Source: Lucinisca nassula
Lineage: Eukaryota; Mollusca; Bivalvia; Lucinida; Lucinidae
Assembly: GCA_963580285.1 (NCBI GenBank)
Contig: OY757016.1
Coordinates: 46,453,124-46,517,123 of the forward strand
Direction: 5' to 3'
DNA: 64,000 nt
Shown here piece after piece: positions 41,521 through 51,339 of this stretch (position 1 is its first letter; the number at the start of each line of letters is the position of its first letter). Below the pieces are notes generated by a model. That model made no database searches and had not been told where the DNA came from. It saw nothing but the letters and a program-made list of their open reading frames with translations. The position numbers were made by a program, and so were the translations under genes.

Positions 41521-41890
41521 TTCTGGTTCCTACAGATTTTGTCGTCTTAGCTGAATGACCTCCACATGGTTGGCTGGTTCAGAATTTTTAGCCCTCTTTC
41601 TTGATTTTTGTGCCACCTGAGTTGTTCCTTCCGCAGCATTTCTTGATCTTCTTGCCCTGCTCCTGCCTTTTATTTTCCTTCATGAACTTTTCTTAATGAG
41701 ATTGTCAAAGATTAATTCTTGTTGAATTTTTTCTGGTTTTTAACTTTTTCATCATAGCAGTATCGAAGCACAACTGCACATCTATATATGCACAGCGAGG
41801 CAGCATTGCTCAGCTTGAAAAACGTGTTCTTTTTTAAATGTCTAGATCAGTACAGTTTTTTTTGTTACTTTTTTATCTCCCAACCGAATA
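41521..41890 (+). repeat. Low-copy segment L, copy 2 (without HINE-h)
   Basis: TTCCTACAGATTTTGTCGTC, GCTGAATGACCTCCACATGG, GTGCCACCTGAGTTGTTCCT, ATGCACAGCGAGGCAGCATT and TGTCTAGATCAGTACAG match copy 1 in order. The two copies flank HINE-i. Confidence 0.75.
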
Positions 41891-41984
41891 ATTAAATAAG
41901 TTACTAAATATAGATTTCTCCAAAGTAAATATTAATTTCTAGGATTTCTCAAACATATTTTTTAACCTAAATATTCAGATTAAA

Positions 41985-42150
41985 TTTGCAAATTTGTTGA
42001 AAACTTAAAACTACAGCTTTCATTCTCAGAATGTCTTGAGTTTTAGGATATTTATGCCATTTTATTTCCTGAGACTAACAATGTAGATCTTAATCAGACT
42101 GTATAAAACAATCGAACCCAGTTTGCACCAGTTTGATCTTAGTATGTATA
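41985..42150 (+). repeat. Low-copy repeat R, copy 1, with MITE-I end
   Basis: AGAATGTCTTGAGTTTTAGG, CCTGAGACTAACAATGTAGA and TAAAACAATCGAACCCAGTT TGCA recur at 44105-44260 in the same order. Confidence 0.6.
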
Positions 42151-42169
42151 AAGAACATTATATTTTTTA

Positions 42170-42468
42170 GCCCCCACCTATCAGGCTTCAAGAAATAGAT
42201 GAGCTGCATGATCCTTTCACGCAGAGCTGAAACAGACCCGCACATGAGTACTGGTAAATGGCTTAGAGAATCTTAGCCTGCCCAAGCAATGCGGTGAGAG
42301 TCGAACCGTCCATGCTTATAAACCCTTTTCGTTTCATTGGGCTTGAGATGTCATTTCATCTCATTGTCGGGTAAAAGTCCCACAAAATTGGAAGCAACGT
42401 CTCCAAAATGACATTTACAGTGTTGACGGGGATGTTAAACCGCAAATCAATCAATCCATCAAATCATA
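42170..42468 (+). mobile_element. SINE-C copy 5
   Basis: GCCCCCACCTATCAGGCTTC to GATGTTAAACCGCAAATCAA with a small internal deletion after TCATTGGGC. Substitutions show moderate age. Confidence 0.8.
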
Positions 42469-42642
42469 TTTTTTTGCGTGAAAAAGATGTGCCGAGGACC
42501 ATGCCTACCATAACGATCCTAAATATTGATATTAACGGGCTTAAGTGATCTGGGAAGACTGATCAGACTGCTCATAAAGGAAGGGTATGATCAGGGTCCA
42601 CACTGTTTGCCTTTCCACCTGCACATTTTGGACTCTTTTTTT
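42469..42642. other. Spacer with MITE-I palindrome
   Basis: 42545-42615: GGGAAGACTGATCAGACTGC and ATGATCAGGGTCCACACTGT TTGCC form the imperfect MITE-I palindrome. No gene. Confidence 0.5.
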
Positions 42643-44099
42643 ATGCCCCCGCATCGGCATGATGCCGGGGGCATATGGTTTTTCGGTTTTCCGCACGTGC
42701 GTACATGTGTACGTCCGTCTGTACGTGTGTGTACATAGGTACGTACGTACGTACGTGATCGTGTAACCTCAGGTTAAGGTTTTTGTAACAGGTAGAGCCT
42801 GAAATATAAGAACTCATATTTTCCTAACCATTCGATGGAACTTGTTCATCTTTGGTATGATGATAGATATAGGTCCAAAGTTGTATTCAGCAATACCCCC
42901 ACCCATGCCTGTGACCTCAAGGTCAAGGTCACAGACTTAGAAATTTTCAATGTTAAAGACTCGGGTTAAGGTTTTTGTAACAGGTAGACCTGATCATTTA
43001 GAACTCATATTTTCCAAACCATTTGATGCAATTGGTTCATATTTGGTATGATTATAGATATAGGGCCAAAGTTTTATTCAGCGATATCCCCACCCATGCC
43101 CATGACCTCAAGGTCAAGGTCATGGACATAGAAATTTTCCATGTTAAAGACTCCAGTTAAGGTATTTGTACCTGGTAGAACCTGAACTTTTATGATGGCT
43201 TTGGTTCAAATGATGATAGATATATGTGCAATGTTTTATTCAGCAATACCCCAACCCATGCCTATGACCTCAAGGTCAAGGTCACAGACTTAAACAATTT
43301 TCATGTTAAAAATTTTAAAGAGCTCAAATTTTCCAACCATATTATGGATTTGGCTTATATTTGCTATGATGATAGATACAGGTCCAAACATTTATTTGGC
43401 AATACCCCCACTCATGCCTATGGCTTCAAGGTCAAGGTGACAGACTTAGAAATTTTAAATTAGATATTTTAAGAGTTGATATTTTCGAATTCGTATGATG
43501 GATTGAGTTTATATTTGGTATGATGTTACATACCTGTCCATTTTGTTCAGCGATACCCCCACCCATGCCCATGAGCTCAAGGTCAAGGTCACACACTTAG
43601 AAATTTTAATTAGATATTTTAAGAGTTAATATTTTCCAAACCGTTTGATGAATTAAGTTTATATTTGGTATGGTGATTGATGCTGGTCCAATACCCCCAC
43701 CCATGCACGTGCCCTAAAGGTCAAGGTCACAGACAAAAAAAATTAGTCAATGTTTATTAAGAGCTCATACTCACCAAACCATATAGATTTGCTTCATATT
43801 TGGTATGATGATAGTTACAGGTCCAAAGTTGTATATACCACCACCCCTCACCTCAAGGTCAAGGTCAGAGGTTTAGTCTTATTATGTTTTTAAAGTTTTA
43901 GGGCTCATATTTATAGATTGGCTTCATATTTGGAATGATGATAGATACAGGTCCCAAGTCTCATTCAGCCATACCACCGACCCTGCCTATGACCTCAAGG
44001 TCATGATCACACACTTAGAAAATTTTGTTGCAACATGGATTTTCGGGGTGAGGCGGGGCCCTTGGCGGGGGCATCTATGTCATCTGGACACATTTCTAG
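42643..44099 (+). mobile_element. HINE/pearl-like element j, complete
   Basis: 5' hairpin ATGCCCCCGCATCGGCATGA TGCCGGGGGCATATGG, then a GTCC/GTAC microsatellite (ACGTACGTACGTACGT), about eight ~165 bp cores (TTCATATTTGGTATGATGAT, AGATATAGGTCCAAAGTT, AATACCCCCACCCATGCC, ACCTCAAGGTCAAGGTCACA), 3' partner GGCGGGGGCAT, hairpin TGTCATCTGGACA and end TTTCTAG. Most cores hold an AAGGTCAAGGTCA double half-site. Confidence 0.88.
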
Positions 44100-44787
44100 T
44101 TTGTATCATGAAACAAGTTTGTCAAATACTTAGAACTACAGCAATGTCTCAGAGTGTCTGAGTTTTAGGATTTTTGTGGCGTGATATTTCTCGAGACTAA
44201 CAGTGTAGTTGTTAATCAGACTATAAAACAGTCGAACCCTGTTTGTGCAAGTCTGGTGTCTTTTGTTTTATCTACTTATATGATTAAAAAAAGCTAAAAA
44301 GAAATTTTGGGACATCTCTGCATTTCTTTTGTTAATACATGTATGTTTTGTCTTTTTGTATGGATATATATCTATGTGATTTTCCTTACAGCACTTTGAT
44401 ATTTCTCTTCTTTCCCAAGACTGTAGATATCCTACAATTTGTAGCTAGTCTAAAGATTATTCCTCCACACACATACACTTCGATAACTCTTTGCTTTATA
44501 TTACTCCGCACATACAACCTATGCTGGTCCCAATAAACATGTATTTAAGACCATTCGGAAAAGCATAGTCACTGCCATAAAAGAAACTATTAAGATGATA
44601 CTTTTACCATATGAAACAAATGACCACCATTCCTTAAGAGCTAGTATATTTGTTGGTTGTGAGTATGATCCAGGTTAGAAACACTAAGGTCAATGATGAT
44701 CGTGTCCTGATTTGCAAAAAAGGTGCAAAAAGATAATCACCATCAAGAAAAGAAGACCATAGAGACACACAACAGCCAGATAATAAG
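44100..44787. other. Repeat R copy 2 and LINE upstream sequence
   Basis: 44105-44260 is repeat R copy 2 (GCAATGTCTCAGAGTGTCTG, AGACTAACAGTGTAGTTGTT). The rest is AT-rich; 44700-44787 may be 5' untranslated sequence of the LINE. No ORF1 found. Confidence 0.45.
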
Positions 44788-45108
44788 TTGAACACAAGTA
44801 CAAAAGGCAAAATCAGCAGTATACAAATAGCTCATGTCAATATAGATGGTATAAGAAACAAGATAGATTCCATAAATGCTGAACTTTCAGGATACGACAT
44901 TTGTATCTCTGAGACAAAGCTAAGCAGCACAATACAAAATCGGGACTTAGAACTAAATGGGTTTAGATTGCCTCTTCGTGAAGACAGACAAACAAACAGT
45001 GGGGATGGGCCTGTAATATGTACTAAGAACAACATGGCATTTAAAAGAAGACAAGACCTGGAGAAAATAACGTAGAGAACATCTGGATCGAGATAACCTC
45101 CCTAAAGA
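44788..45108 (+). pseudogene. LINE (jockey/CR1-like) piece 1: endonuclease N-terminal
   Basis: IQIAHVNIDGIRNKIDSINA and SGYDICISETKLSSTIQN match the first two motifs of the apurinic-type endonuclease of non-LTR retrotransposons (N in HVN, E in ISETKL). Interrupted at 45109 by SINE-A; the target duplication ACCTCCCTAAAGA is at 45096-45108. The original element would have used this enzyme to nick target DNA. Confidence 0.8.
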
Positions 45109-45439
45109 CCGGCCCCGATAGCTCAGTTGGTAGAGTGTCCGCTCCGGGGAACGGGAGGTCTCGGGTTCGATCCCGGGCCGCGACATACCAAAGTCGTTAA
45201 AAATGGTACTAGCTGCTCCTCGTTTGGCACTCAGATTTACGGGGTAGAGCTAGGACTGGTCGATCCAGTGTCAGGATAATGTGACTGGGTGTGGTATCAT
45301 GTAATGTGTCTGGGACATGATACTTCAGTGAGGCAGCACTATAAACGTGAGCATTGAGCTCCCTGTCGCAACCAGACACCGTCGTGATATGACTGAAAAA
45401 TTGTTGAAAACGACGTTAAACCCGAATTCACACACACAC
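45109..45439 (+). mobile_element. SINE-A copy 2, complete, inside the LINE
   Basis: Head GGCCCCGATAGCTCAGTTGG, B box GGGTTCGATCCCGGGCCGC, centre CTTCAGTGAGGCAGCACTAT, end AAAACGACGTTAAACCCGAA then (CA)n. Target duplications 45096-45108 and 45440-45452. Confidence 0.92.
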
Positions 45440-45797
45440 ACCTCCCTAAAGAGTACATTCCTTATTGGACTCTTTTATAGATTTCCAAGCTCCTTAGCAG
45501 AATATTGGGAAACTTTTGGTGAGAACATTGAACTAGCAACCGATCAGAATAAAGATATGATAATAATGGGTGATTTTAACCAAGACATGCAACAAAAAGC
45601 AAACAACCATCTTAGTAGATTACTGACAAAATATAACGTAAACAATTTGATATTAGAACCAGCAAGAATATCAAGCACAGCCTCAACATGTCTCGATTTA
45701 ATCATAACATATCATAGCTCTTTAATTAACAACACTGAATTACTGCCTCCCTTTAAAAGTGATCACTTCACAGTTAATGCTGAAATAGTCTATAAAT
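45440..45797 (+). pseudogene. LINE piece 2: endonuclease C-terminal
   Basis: Reads STFLIGLFYRFPSSLAEYWE, DMIIMGDFNQDMQQKANNHL, STASTCLDLIITYHSSLINN and FKSDHFTVNAEI. GDFN and SDH are the conserved catalytic motifs of this endonuclease class and are intact. Interrupted at 45798 by SINE-B. Confidence 0.83.
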
Positions 45798-45965
45798 ATT
45801 TTCGAGTGAGTGAGTGTTTGTGTTTTACGTCCCACCAACAGCTAAGGTCATTCGGAAACGGGACCTCGGTTTGAAGACTCATCCGTAAGTCTGGAGAAGC
45901 CCGGGATCGATCCTGCGACACCTGGTTTACAAGGCGAGTAGCGTAACCACTACACCGTGGATGCT
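45798..45965 (-). mobile_element. SINE-B copy 2, complete, inside the LINE
   Basis: Reverse copy: GAGTGAGTGAGTGTTTGTGT, TTTACGTCCCACCAACAGCT, GGACCTCGGTTTGAAGACTC, GGGATCGATCCTGCGACACC, CACTACACCGTGGATGCT. Target duplication TCTATAAAT at 45789-45797 and 45966-45974. Confidence 0.9.
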
Positions 45966-46644
45966 TCTATAAATCTTTCTGAATGCAAGCCCAGAAAAAA
46001 ACAACATGGAAATTCGAGAAGGCAGATATACACTCTATAAAAAATAAGCTAGAAAATATTGACTGTCTTTTATCCAAAACCTATGGCAGAATGGAATAAA
46101 TAATACAGTTACAAATATACTTTTCGATACTGCCAATGAGTTTATTCCTGAAAAGGATTTCATAATTAGACCAGCAGATAAACCTTGGAACAATAATATC
46201 AGACTTCATATGCGCCAGAAAAACAGGGTTTATCAGATAAAACCGAAAACCAGTCTCGAAATTACAAAAATAAAAGAAAGAAAAGTGATTCAACTAGTAA
46301 GTGAAGCAAAAAAAAAAATTACAAAAATTACAGTCTTCCCTGTCTGATCCAAGCTTCCCCACAAAGCAATGGCATAAAATTGCTTATGAAATAACAAAGC
46401 TAAAGAATAAAAAATAACCCTCCTCCACCTTTATATGATAATGATAAGGTAAATTAAAATATACATCCATTTGACAAAGCTCAAAACTTAAATCCTGCTA
46501 CAATCTCACAATTTGAAAATGAACCCCAGCTTCCACAAGAGCAACATTTTCCCGAATATTCTTTCACACAATCAGTATTACTCTACAGGATGTAATAGAC
46601 CAGATACATGAATTGAATGCAGCATAATCAGGAAAACCCGATGA
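45966..46644 (+). pseudogene. LINE piece 3: linker to reverse transcriptase
   Basis: Degraded frame with NTVTNILFDTANEFIPEKDF, IIRPADKPWNNNIRLHMRQK and later SFPTKQWHKIAYEITKL and DVIDQIHELNA, the linker seen between endonuclease and RT in jockey/CR1-type elements. Several shifts and stops. Ends at SINE-B copy 3, with target duplication GAAAACCCGATGA at 46632-46644. Confidence 0.7.
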
Positions 46645-46737
46645 GTGAGTGAGTGAGTGAGTTTTAGTTTTACGTCCCACCAACAGCGAAGGTCATACGG
46701 AGACGGGACCTCGGTTTAAAGACTCTTCCGAAAGTCT
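46645..46737 (-). mobile_element. SINE-B copy 3, truncated head, inside the LINE
   Basis: GTGAGTGAGTGAGTGAGTTT to GGTTTAAAGACTCTTCCGAA AGTCT; the tRNA-like head is absent. Target duplication GAAAACCCGATGA at 46632-46644 and 46738-46750, so this copy inserted already truncated. Confidence 0.88.
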
Positions 46738-46855
46738 GAAAACCCGATGAACTAATGCCACGTTTAATGAAAATAACTGGTAGATCAATAATCCTGCCAC
46801 GTACACAGCTCTTTAATAAATCAGTAGCACTGGAAAAAATCCCATCTCAGTGGGA
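46738..46855 (+). pseudogene. LINE piece 4: start of RT region
   Basis: Continues ...PDELMPRLMKITGRSIILPR TQLFNKSVALEKIPSQW, the segment just before RT motif 1. Cut at 46855 by SINE-C copy 6 (target duplication ATCTCAGTGGGA). Confidence 0.75.
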
Positions 46856-46891
46856 ATTTGGCCCCCGCCCATCGGGGCTTGAAGAAATATA

Positions 46892-48454
46892 CTACTCAAC
46901 GTTTGATAGGGATCACTTTTCATATACCAAATTTTGCACTGAAAATTTAAAATTTCTTGACAGAATTTGTACTCGGTATATTGATAAATATCTTAAGCAG
47001 AAACTCGTGTGCAGTTCAGTACTCATAAAAGTGCACACTTCTCACACTTCGCAAATGAATTCATGCACCCCCAAAATCTTGCGTAGCACTGCTTTCCAAC
47101 AGACCAATCAAACTTGCCAGTGTTCCTTGACCAAGCGTAAAAAGGACTTCATTTGATTTGTGAAACACTAAAATGCCTAGGGGACAATTAAGAAACCGTC
47201 TGAGCCCCGAAGAAATGAATCGTGGCGTCGGAATGTTGGAATCTGGCGTCTCTCAACGTCGTGTTGCTGGGATTCTGAATGTGTCTCATGGCGTGGTTTA
47301 CCAAATGTGGAGTCGGCATCTTACCCACGGAAATCCTTCACACAGACACGGCGGGGTCGAGAAAGGGCTACAACTCAACGTCAGGGCCGTTTCTTGTTGA
47401 TTCAGTCTCGACGTCAACGGTTCCTGAACGCTACGCGTTTGCATAACGAGCTTAGGAACAGGACTGGAGTACGAATTTCTATACAAACTGTCAGAAACGG
47501 GCTCCACGAGTTCGGATTTAATGCCATGAGGCCTGCTGGACATGTTCCGTTGACGAGACAGCACGTGCTGGACCAGTTGGACTTTGCCAGAACTCACGTC
47601 AGGAAGAGGGTTAGTGACTTGACGCCAGTACTGTTTTCTGAGGAGTCAAGATTCTATCTAGAATTCACTTATAAACGTCAATTAGTGTGGCGAATGTCTA
47701 AAGAGCGATTCGATCACTTGAATGTGGCAGAGCATGAGCGCTATGGAAAGCGGTCAGTCATTGTTTGGGCTGGGATAAGCGTGAACGGCAAAACTGACTT
47801 GTACGTCGTTGAAAACGGAACGTTAATGGCAGCGAGGTACTGTAATGATATTCTTGATGAGTTTGTGGGACCATATGCAGATGCTATGGGCCCGGACTTT
47901 ATTCTGATGGATGATAATGCCCGTCCCAGCCCTGCCAACGTCACTGATTCCTATCTGGAACGTGAGAAAATCGTTCGTATGGACTGGCCTGCTCGGTCAC
48001 CGGACTTAAATCCGACTGAGCATGCGCGGAACATGCTACAGCGTGCTGTTTCAGCCCGACCTGTGCATCCGAGGACTTTACAGGAGCACAAAGATGCTTT
48101 GGTTGCTGAATGAAAGCCGATTCCACACAACCGGATACAGACTCTGATTACGAGCATGCGCAGGCGATGTCGTACTTTAATTAATGCCCGTGGACGCCAA
48201 ACACGTTATTAGGCACGATTTGGAAATTTGCGAAAAATCAGTTGTCCAAATCCCTTCGTGTTACGGCAAATTTTGGGGGTGCCAAGATGGTTGCTGTTGT
48301 CACGCTTGAATGCAGTACCGGTTGACAAAATTAATCACTGGGTTTTGTGAAGGATACGTTTTCTATCATTATGTATCAAATTGGGATTCAGCTGATTAAT
48401 TCATCCAAAAATTATTTTGCATTGAAAAAGTGATCCCTATCAAACTTTGAGTAG
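46892..48454 (+). mobile_element. Tc1-like DNA transposon inside SINE-C
   Basis: 1563 bp with ~30 bp TIRs: CTACTCAACGTTTGATAGGG at the left and the inverted CTACTCAAAGTTTGATAGGG at the right. TA duplication at 46890-46891 and 48455-48456. It carries one broken transposase gene. Confidence 0.92.
47173..48211 (+). pseudogene. Tc1-like transposase (DD34E type), broken
   Basis: 47173-47355 encodes the paired-like DNA-binding part: MPRGQLRNRLSPEEMNRGVG, ESGVSQRRVAGILNVSHGVV, YQMWSRHLTHGNPSHRHGG. A frame change near 47355 leads to GRERATTQRQGRFLLIQSRR and the catalytic part. The first catalytic position is Glu instead of Asp (LFSEESRF for the usual F(T/S)DESRF), the second is LMDDNARPS and the third is SPDLNPTEH. 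TGG is TGA at 48111-48113, after which the same frame runs on as KPIPHNRIQTLITSMRRRCR TLINARGRQTRY to TAG at 48211. One shift, one stop and the D-to-E change make it inactive. Length matches the usual ~340 aa. Confidence 0.9.
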
Positions 48455-48732
48455 TATATATGGGCTGCATGATGCTTTAACGCAGAGCTGACTCCGACCC
48501 GCACACGAGTACTGGTAAACCGCTTAGAGGATCTAAGCCTGCCCAGGCAAGCGGTGCGCAAGAGTCGGACCGTCCATGCTTATAAACCCTATTGGATTCA
48601 TTTGGCAACAGGGTTTGAGATGTCATTTCATCACAATGTCGGGTAAAAGTCCCACAAAATTGGAAGCAACGTTTCCAAAATGACATTTACAGTGTTGACG
48701 GGGATGTTAAACCTCAAATCAAACAAAACAAA

Positions 48733-48882
48733 ATCTCAGTGGAAAATGGCTAACATTTCCACCATCTTCAAAGGCAAAGGTGATGATCAAGATCCCACCA
48801 ATTATCGACTCATTTCTTTTACAAGCTGGCTTGGCAAAATCTTGGCAAAGATAATTTTCAGATACTTATTCAACTACATTCA
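48733..48882 (+). pseudogene. LINE piece 5: RT fingers
   Basis: WKMANISTIFKGKGDDQDPT, NYRLISFTSWLGKILAKIIF and RYLFNYI match the W(K)xAxVxPIFK...NYRPIS...KxxEKII region of non-LTR RTs. Ends at SINE-D, target duplication AACTACATTCA at 48872-48882. Confidence 0.85.
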
Positions 48883-48982
48883 GCCGGCCTCGGTAGCTCA
48901 GTCGGATGCGTGTCTGACTGGCGATTAGGATGACGCGGGTTCGATACCTGCCGGGGTGAGTAACATTCTTTCGTGGAGATTG

Positions 48983-49811
48983 CTACCAGTTCTCTCTTCC
49001 CGCCACCTCTCGTTCAAGACACGTGGCCGTGTTTATAATGCTCCATGCCAGTGAGACCTGGCCATTGAAAAAGCCAAACCTCCAACGTCTTCAGCGGAAT
49101 GACATGGCAATGATCAGACAGAGCTGCAATGTCAAGCCCAAGAACACTGTCACCATCAGGTCCAGTGAGTTACTTGGGCATCTTGGCATTGAGGACCTGG
49201 ACCTCATCCAGCCCCCGCCCAAAGGGGCTTGAAGAAATATATGGGCTGCATGATGCTTCCACGCAGAGCTGAATCCGGCCCGCACACTAGTACTGGTAAA
49301 CCGCTTAGAGGATCTAAGCCTTCCAGGAACCGTGGTGCGATGCGGAACGTCCATGCTAATAAACCCTATTGGTTTCATTGGGCGACAGGGCTTGAGATGT
49401 CATTTCATCTCAATGTCGGGTAAAAGTCCCACAAAATTGGAAGCAACGTCTCCAAAATGACCTTTACAGTTTTGACGGGGACGTTAAACCTCAAATCAAA
49501 CAAACAAACCTGGACCTCATCCTGAAAGAGAGAAGGCTCCGCTGGTATGGACATGTGGAACGCTCCAACGGTGCAGTCAAGACTGCCTGTGACATACAGG
49601 TAGGTGGAAAGCGGGGGCCTGGAAGGCCCAAGATGACCTGGAAGCAGCTGACAGAAAGAGATTGCAGAGAATGGAAGCTCTCTGCTATCGATCCTCATGA
49701 TAGACAGGCCTGGAGATCTGGTGTAAGCGAGCTACCTGGAAAGGGGCCCACTTATGTGGACGTTGTCCCTGTACCTGCACGTTAATAAAAAATCCGTTGA
49801 TGGATGATGAT
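48983..49811 (+). pseudogene. RTE-like LINE 3' fragment (RT C-terminal), split by SINE-C
   Basis: 5'-truncated insert flanked by GAGATTG (48976-48982 and 49812-49818). Reads HASETWPLKKPNLQRLQRND, MAMIRQSCNVKPKNTVTIRS, ELLGHLGIEDLDLI, then, after SINE-C, KERRLRWYGHVERSNGAVKT, GGKRGPGRPKMTWKQLTERD, CREWKLSAIDPHDRQAWRSG and stop. RLRWYGHVER and GRPKxTWxxxxExD are hallmarks of the C-terminal part of RTE/BovB-type and related LINE proteins. The tail GATGGATGATGATGAG fits RTE-type short repeats. Confidence 0.82.
49210..49508 (+). mobile_element. SINE-C copy 7, complete, inside the RTE-like fragment
   Basis: AGCCCCCGCCCAAAGGGGCT to GACGTTAAACCTCAAATCAA (ACAA)n. Target duplication CCTGGACCTCATCC at 49196-49209 and 49509-49522. 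Its uninterrupted AAATATATGGGC is the reference empty site for the Tc1 insertion. Confidence 0.93.
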
Positions 49812-50023
49812 GAGATTGATCATGAAATCTTTTCTGCTGTCATTCTCTCCCTTCCGCTGATTCAAGAAGGGCAGTTGTCAGTTTCTTGCGAAAGAACATA
49901 CACTGTACTGGTAAACCGCTTACGTATAAGCCTAACCAGGAAAAGTGTGGATAGGTTAACTGACCGGCTCAAAAATGACCTAAATTGTGTTGACTGGGCC
50001 GTTAAACTCCATTACAAACAAAC

Positions 50024-50256
50024 AACTTCATTCATGAAAATGACATATTAACAAAGTTTCAGTCTGGATTCAGACCAGGTGATTCAACAGTATATCAGCT
50101 ATAAGAAATCTATCATGTAATAATAGAAAATTTAGACAAAGTCAAGGAAATAAAATTTATTTTCTATGATGCAAGCAAGGCCTTTGATAAAGTGTGGCAC
50201 AAAGGGTTGATACATAAATTGAAACAGTATGGCATAAATGGCAATATGCTAAAATA
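50024..50256 (+). pseudogene. LINE piece 6: RT palm, motif A
   Basis: HENDILTKFQSGFRPGDSTV YQL, stop (TAA), then IENLDKVKEIKFIFYDASKA FDKVWHKGLIHKLKQYGING. QSGFRPGDST and F-Y-D-x-SKAFD-x-VWH are RT motifs of jockey/CR1-type LINEs; the first catalytic Asp is present. Cut by repeat E at 50257. Confidence 0.88.
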
Positions 50257-51339
50257 CTATGACGGCTCCAACGTAAAGGCTCTAACTGTTGGTTTTCTTT
50301 TGCTCCAGCATTTCAGTGGTTTCTTGCTGTCGAGTCCTCACCGTTGTCTCACCTCTGTGGTTCTTTGATTTTTGTGTTCACGGAGATGTTGCACTGATGA
50401 GTTAGGAGGCCTTCATGCGGACTGAACAAATTATTTGTCTAAATCGAGACGGAAGTAAGGGCGAGGATTGTGGCCACGTAAAATCGATTTAAGCCCCCCA
50501 GTGGAAATATTCCACTGACCGTTCCAAGGCGGCTCTTCTGTGGCGATTTATTTATGTTGTTGTTTGTTACTTACTGTGTGTATCACTTGTGTCTTTTGGT
50601 TTTGGATGGCCATATGGCCATTTTGTGGGAAAGTAACTGTCCTTATGACCTTCCTTTGTTTAGGTTTCCATTATGGTCTGGTCGCTTAATGTTTGTATTT
50701 CTTTCCCTTTGGTGTCTTTTATGGGTGAAGTAAGTTAATTGTATCAATTCCTGATCTTTGTTTTACTTCTACTTTTTTATTGAGAATTAGAGAGATAATG
50801 CTGGTTGGTGCCTGATGCTCTGTCTCTGGTCGGGCTCATCGGAGTCTAACTGTTGGTTTTCTTTTGCTCCAGCATTTCAGTGGTTTCTTGCTGTCGAGTC
50901 CTTACCGTTGTCTCACCTCTGTGGTCCTTTGATTTTTGTGTTCACGGAGATGTTGCACTGATGAGTTACGAGGCCTTCATGCGGACTGAACAAATTATTT
51001 GTCTAAATCGCGACGGAAGTAAGGGCGAGGATTGTGGCCACGTAAAATCGATTTAAGCCCCCCAGTGGAAATCTTCCACTGACCGTTCCAAGGCGGCTCT
51101 TCTGTGGCGATTTATTTATGTTGTTGTTTGTTACTTACTGTGTGTATCACTTGTGTCTTTTATTTTGGATGGCCATATGGCCATTTTGTGGGTATAGTAA
51201 CTGTCCTTATGGCCTTCCTTTGTTTAGGTTTCCATTATGGTCTGGTCGCTTAATGTTTGTATTTCTTTCCCTTTGGTGTCTTTTATGGGTGAAGTAAGTT
51301 AATTGTATCAATTCCTGATCTTTGTTTTACTCCTACTTA
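50257..51339 (+). repeat. Dispersed repeat E, copy 2, with the core doubled
   Basis: Begins CTATGACGGCTCCAACGTAA. A ~500 bp core (CTAACTGTTGGTTTTCTTTT to GATCTTTGTTTTACTYCTAC) is present twice, at 50279-50772 and 50847-51335, nearly identical. Between them lies GAGATAATGCTGGTTGGTGC CTGATGCTCTG. It inserts inside the LINE RT without a target duplication that I can see. No termini known. Confidence 0.8.

Larger units (their letters stand above)
46856..48732 (+). mobile_element. SINE-C copy 6, split by Tc1
   Basis: Starts ATTTGGCCCCCGCCCATCGG, is interrupted at 46890-46891 by a Tc1-like element, and resumes at 48455 TATATGGGCTGCATGATGCT to GATGTTAAACCTCAAATCAA. Target duplications ATCTCAGTGGRA at 46844-46855 and 48733-48744. 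SINE-C copy 7 (about 49230) shows the uninterrupted AGAAATATATGGGCTGC. Confidence 0.92.
48883..50023 (+). mobile_element. SINE-D copy 2, split by an RTE-like LINE fragment
   Basis: Head GCCGGCCTCGGTAGCTCAGT, B box GGGTTCGATACCTGCCGGGG, then cut at 48983; resumes at 49812 with TCATTCTCTCCCTTCCGCTG, TACTGGTAAACCGCTTACGT and GGGCCGTTAAACTCCATTAC. Target duplication AACTWCATTCA at 48872-48882 and 50024-50034. Confidence 0.88.

Noticed and set aside
50257..51339. Solo LTR pair flanking an internal region
   Set aside because: The two E cores are separated by only ~70 bp and lack TG..CA ends, a primer-binding site or a target duplication; kept as an unknown repeat.
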